64,000 nucleotides of DNA, from positions 319,057 through 383,056 of the forward strand of contig NZ_KI669455.1 of the NCBI RefSeq assembly GCF_000507845.1, written 5' to 3'. The position numbers were made by a program, and so were the translations under genes. This DNA is from Helicobacter macacae MIT 99-5501. GTDB taxonomy: Bacteria; Campylobacterota; Campylobacteria; Campylobacterales; Helicobacteraceae. Below, piece after piece: positions 60,975 through 64,000 of the stretch (position 1 is its first letter; each line of letters starts with the position of its first letter). The notes below the pieces were generated by a model, which saw only the letters and a program-made list of their open reading frames with translations, did no database searches and was not told the origin of the DNA.

Positions 60975-63869
60975 TTACCCATCAATGTAATAGACTTTTT
61001 TCTTAGACTTCTTTGACTTTTTAGACTTAGACTTCTTGCCTTTTTTAGACTTTTTGCCCTCTGCTATGGAGCGAGATACAGCATTTCCGTCTTTGTCAGT
61101 TACATAGTCAGAGCCACCAAACCAATACGCGTATTTGAAGTTTAGCGTAGTGGTTACACCATTAAACCAATCCGCAGTTTTTGCCATTTGCCCGCGTATG
61201 TTTCGCTCTTTGGCAAATGTGCTAGCATAGAATAGCCCATCATAGCCAAAGCTAAGTTCGTGGTTTTTCTTTATCATCCAGATAAAGTCAAATGCTAGGT
61301 TTCCATACACTGCAGGCAAAGTGATTTCGCTAGTGTCTTTTAGGTTACCGATTTGGATATATGCTTTTTGCTTATTTAGCATATTATACTTGATTCCAGC
61401 CTTTAGGTTTGTGCGGAATGTATTGCCCCACATTTTGTAGTAGCGCACCGCAGCACCTAGCTGTGGTAAATGCCAATACACTGCATTGTAGTATTCGTGT
61501 GCTCCTAGTGGGCGATAGCTTGCACCACCTACAGTATCTAGTGGTTTTTCTATCCAGCTTTTTGGAGCAGAAATCATATCATAGCTTAGGCTTACTTCAG
61601 GGCTTACATAGCTATTGCGTTTGAATTGATAAAATGTAAGCCCACCTTTGACTTCCGCACCGACATTATACATTAGCATCAATGGCACTTTATCACTATT
61701 GCTTTCTAGCTTTAGGTTGTAGCTGCTAGCCTGCATATTAAATTGTGGCATATCCACACCACCGCGTATATTTGCTCTTATAAACCCTTCCCATAGCTTA
61801 GAAGTAATCGCAAATGTTTGGAAGTAGTTTAGCCCTGCTTGTAAGCTATGAGTTTGGATTCTAGTTGCGACATTACCTACTAGCTCGGTATCAGTATTTA
61901 CAAACTCATATCCTAGATAGCCACCAAAGATTCCAGCACTTCGCAAATTTCTTTGCACGCCAAATACTGCACCACCTGCGTATTCCATAGCACTAGAAGC
62001 ACCTAAATCCACATAGCTATGGCTAGCATAAGGAAGTGCAAAGAAACGCCAATCTCGCCTACCTGTGTAAGGGATAAAGATTGCATCTAGTTGGTCTATG
62101 ACTTCAAAGTTATTATAGCCCTTATCTAGATTTTGTCCTTTAGATTGCTCTAGGGTTAGCTTTGCCATTTTTTCACGCACTTTATCGACTTTGCTTTGAT
62201 TTTTGCGCGTTTGCTTAGAGAATTTGCTAGAGCGATTTGTCAAGCGAGACAAGTCATACTGAAGCAAGCGAAGCTCTACTTCTTGATTGTAATACCTATC
62301 GCTATGGAATGTCTTAGTCGTCATCGTATCTAGTATGTTTTGCGTCATAGCATTGCGGCGCAGTATAGATAGCACTAGCGCACGATATGCACTCGCACCA
62401 TAGCTAGTAGCGATGTCTGCACTTATCATTAGTCCACCTTTGGCAGGCTTTAGGCTTAGTCCAGCTGTATCAGCTAAGTGGCGATAGCTTATGCCACTCT
62501 GTCCTGCGCCATTTTTCTTTACAAGGGAGTTAAACAAATACACAGCATTTACTTGTATGTCATCTCCTGCTTGGATTTGGATAGAGTTATCAGCGATGTT
62601 TATGGTGGTGTTTGCTCCTCCTAGTATATGCTCTCCACTAGATGTGCCTCCATTCCAAGTGCTTGCACTACCTTGTATGGTTATGGAGGTGTTATAGATA
62701 TTTACGGTGTTTATCGTGCCAGAGCTAAAGTCATTTAGAAAGCCAGAGTTGCTGACATTTCTATCACCGACATTTATTGTGTTTATCGTGCCTGTGTTAT
62801 TAAAGCTACCGATACGCGAGCCACCATTGACATACATAAGTGTTATCGTGCCAGAGTTACTAAAGCTACCGATATTTGAAGCACCATACTCATTATTCAC
62901 ATTTAGTCTGTTGATAATCCCTTGGTTGGTAAAGCTACCAAGTGTGGAGTTGGTGATAGATACGCCGCGATTCCAATTACCACTAAGGCTTAGACTTCCA
63001 AAGCTTGTCGCTTTTGCAGAGAATCCCATACTAATGTTGCCATTATTATTACCTCCGTTTGTGAGAGAAACACTCGTGTTTGGCGCACTGAAGTTATTGA
63101 AGTAGACTTCTTGAATGTAATTGTTGTGATAAGCAGTGCCACCCTGTTTTTGGAAAGTGTAATTTATGGCTCTATCATTTGTGCTACCACTTAGATAGTA
63201 TCTTGTTTCGCGGTAGTAGTTTGAGCCCCTAAAAGCATTTTGCACGACATTAGAAACACCTGTGCAATCCACTCTCTCATATCGTCCTACGCCGTGTGAG
63301 TTGGCATCGCCTCTACTCCAATCCTCACTCCACCTACAAGCTGCTGCAGCGATGTCTAGAGCACCACTAGCTAGAATGCTAGCAGTGGCTAGAGATAGTG
63401 CTAGGCGTTTGGGTTTGCTTGGGGTGGTTTGTTGGCTTGTGCTGTTGGCGATTTTAAAAGCCCCCTCCCTTAGAGTAACCGTGCTTTTTGCCACTTCGTG
63501 CGTGGGGAGGGCAAAAGCCCCCTCCCTTGAATCCACTTTTTTCAAAGTGAGGGTGTTTGCCACTCTTAAAGCCCCCTCCCTTGCGGAGGGGGTTTGGGGG
63601 TGGGTATCTTTGAGAGATTTTGCACTTAGGACAGAATCTGCTTTTGAGATACTTGCGAAATTCGCATTGCTAGCAACTGCTGACTTTACTTGAGAAGCGG
63701 AGGTGGTATCTACCCACCCCCTAGCCCCCTCCGCAAGGGAGGGGGAACTGATTGGATTTAGCCCGCTTGCAAGGGAGGGGGAACTGATTGAGATTCCACT
63801 TAAGCGTGAGCTACTCTCTCTCTCTCTCTCGTTTATAGCGTTAATCGCATTGAAATTTGCTTTTTTCAT
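60975..63869 (-). CDS. Autotransporter-like outer membrane protein with repeat-built N-terminal extension
   Basis: A 964-residue surface protein. Residues about 1-150 are low complexity and largely made of family A repeat translations. A signal-peptide-like core follows at about 156-177 (KRLALSLATASILASGA ... AAAA). The passenger (about 180-480) is rich in Asn/Gly/Thr with repeats such as IGSFSNSGTI and IGSFNNTGTI. The last about 340 residues are barrel-like (AGIFGGYLGYEFVNTDTELV, GIKYNMLNKQKAYIQIGN, LSFGYDGLFYAS, LNFKYAYWFG). An unusual Ser/Lys-rich tail (KKSKSKKSKKSKKKVYYIDG) follows the barrel instead of an aromatic end. I chose the ATG at 63869 (MKKANFNAINA) with AAAGGAG upstream; the frame is open 19 codons further up. 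Function unknown; relatives include Helicobacter VacA-like surface proteins. Confidence 0.85.
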   Translation of the reverse strand: MKKANFNAINAINERERESSSRLSGISISSPSLASGLNPISSPSLAEGARGWVDTTSASQVKSAVASNANFASISKADSVLSAKSLKDTHPQTPSAREGALRVANTLTLKKVDSREGAFALPTHEVAKSTVTLREGAFKIANSTSQQTTPSKPKRLALSLATASILASGALDIAAAACRWSEDWSRGDANSHGVGRYERVDCTGVSNVVQNAFRGSNYYRETRYYLSGSTNDRAINYTFQKQGGTAYHNNYIQEVYFNNFSAPNTSVSLTNGGNNNGNISMGFSAKATSFGSLSLSGNWNRGVSITNSTLGSFTNQGIINRLNVNNEYGASNIGSFSNSGTITLMYVNGGSRIGSFNNTGTINTINVGDRNVSNSGFLNDFSSGTINTVNIYNTSITIQGSASTWNGGTSSGEHILGGANTTINIADNSIQIQAGDDIQVNAVYLFNSLVKKNGAGQSGISYRHLADTAGLSLKPAKGGLMISADIATSYGASAYRALVLSILRRNAMTQNILDTMTTKTFHSDRYYNQEVELRLLQYDLSRLTNRSSKFSKQTRKNQSKVDKVREKMAKLTLEQSKGQNLDKGYNNFEVIDQLDAIFIPYTGRRDWRFFALPYASHSYVDLGASSAMEYAGGAVFGVQRNLRSAGIFGGYLGYEFVNTDTELVGNVATRIQTHSLQAGLNYFQTFAITSKLWEGFIRANIRGGVDMPQFNMQASSYNLKLESNSDKVPLMLMYNVGAEVKGGLTFYQFKRNSYVSPEVSLSYDMISAPKSWIEKPLDTVGGASYRPLGAHEYYNAVYWHLPQLGAAVRYYKMWGNTFRTNLKAGIKYNMLNKQKAYIQIGNLKDTSEITLPAVYGNLAFDFIWMIKKNHELSFGYDGLFYASTFAKERNIRGQMAKTADWFNGVTTTLNFKYAYWFGGSDYVTDKDGNAVSRSIAEGKKSKKGKKSKSKKSKKSKKKVYYIDG
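63456..63606 (-). repeat. Family A elements, coding copies in the terminal autotransporter gene
   Basis: Three adjacent units in one orientation. 63456-63512 encodes STVTLREGAFK, 63513-63560 encodes KKVDSREGAFA, and 63568-63606 encodes THPQTPSAREGA. The last two match 59594-59687 closely. They lie before the signal-peptide core. Confidence 0.88.
63711..63790 (-). repeat. Family A elements, opposite orientation, coding copies
   Basis: 63711-63747 is the canonical reverse unit and encodes SPSLAEGARGWV on the minus strand. 63761-63790 is a partial unit (GCTTGCAAGGGAGGGGGAAC) encoding SPSLASG. The first 39 nt equal the intergenic copy at 60813. Confidence 0.88.
63814..63830. repeat. (CT)8 dinucleotide tract inside the terminal autotransporter gene
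   Basis: Eight CT units plus a C, read on the coding strand as ERERE at residues about 14-18. Slippage would shift the frame near the start of the protein. Confidence 0.85.
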
Positions 63870-64000
63870 TTTGCATCTCCTTTCGTGTTTTACTCTTGCG
63901 TTTTGGATTTTGGGTAGCAAGAACACTTGTTCGTAATGAAAAAATCAAAGTAAATGATAAGTAAATGTAGCTTAAATGTTTCTTAAATGAAAGAAAAAAT

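Noticed and set aside
60658..60990. 110-residue ORF containing THPLAPSAREGE
   Set aside because: It is a run of translated repeats with no ribosome binding site or conserved domain; it is evidence that the elements keep an open frame, not a gene.
60975..63869. VacA cytotoxin
   Set aside because: The barrel and length are only loosely similar; no VacA p33/p55 passenger or its repeats is recognisable, so the name was not used.

Overview
This window looks like a chromosomal segment of an enterohepatic-type Helicobacter (Campylobacterota). It is AT-rich. It carries a FlgE very close in sequence to the H. pylori hook protein as I remember it, a flagellar sigma-54 promoter, the gene block lgt - RluA-family synthase - waaA - flgZ (HP0958-like) - Nif3 - glyQ in the order I recall from H. 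pylori, cysteine-rich Sel1 (Hcp-like) proteins and large autotransporters. It also has argH, and I recall H. pylori lacking arginine biosynthesis. No phage, plasmid, IS element, rRNA or CRISPR array was seen.

Layout. 1-313 is the 3' end of rsmH. 546-3386 is a TonB-dependent receptor with a CT-dinucleotide tract and a palindromic-repeat insertion; a Fur-box-like site lies upstream. 4027-8965 holds purB and two tandem type II restriction-modification systems. 8978-14616 holds a Maf/DUF115 motility factor, a META-domain protein and a PilM/N/O-like set. 14710-20572 holds a DUF374 acyltransferase, an RdxA-like nitroreductase, lepA and metI-metN. 20649-25324 holds two tRNA-Leu genes, atpE, pnp, lgt and the second gene of a possible HATPase/STAS pair. 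25318-32839 holds the first gene of that pair, the rluA-waaA-flgZ-nif3-glyQ block and bioB. 32994-38351 is a 1785-residue S6-type serine protease autotransporter. 38460-45408 holds a secreted protein, ridA, a small operon behind a 15-T tract, a YigZ family protein, a UbiD-like decarboxylase and waaC. 45617-59126 holds an FAD/Fe-S dehydrogenase, small membrane proteins, Sel1-like proteins, flgE, a PDZ protein, hemJ, argH and ubiE. 59127-60974 is a gene-free island of interspersed repeats. 60975-63869 is a second autotransporter-like outer membrane protein.

The most interesting feature is a family of short C/G-rich palindromic elements. They occur as multiple copies in the 59-61 kb intergenic island and also sit in frame inside three surface-protein genes: the TonB receptor, the S6 autotransporter and the terminal autotransporter. 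Each orientation is translated in one characteristic frame (THPLAPSAREGA one way, SPSLAEGARGWV the other). This behaviour resembles the Rickettsia palindromic elements. Two of the same genes also carry (CT)8-9 tracts, which points to phase-variable surface proteins. Other observations are a divergent promoter built on one palindrome, a small membrane-protein gene with an in-frame stop, and a putative anti-sigma/anti-anti-sigma-like gene pair.

All identifications come from reading the sequence and from memory of the families. No database search was run.
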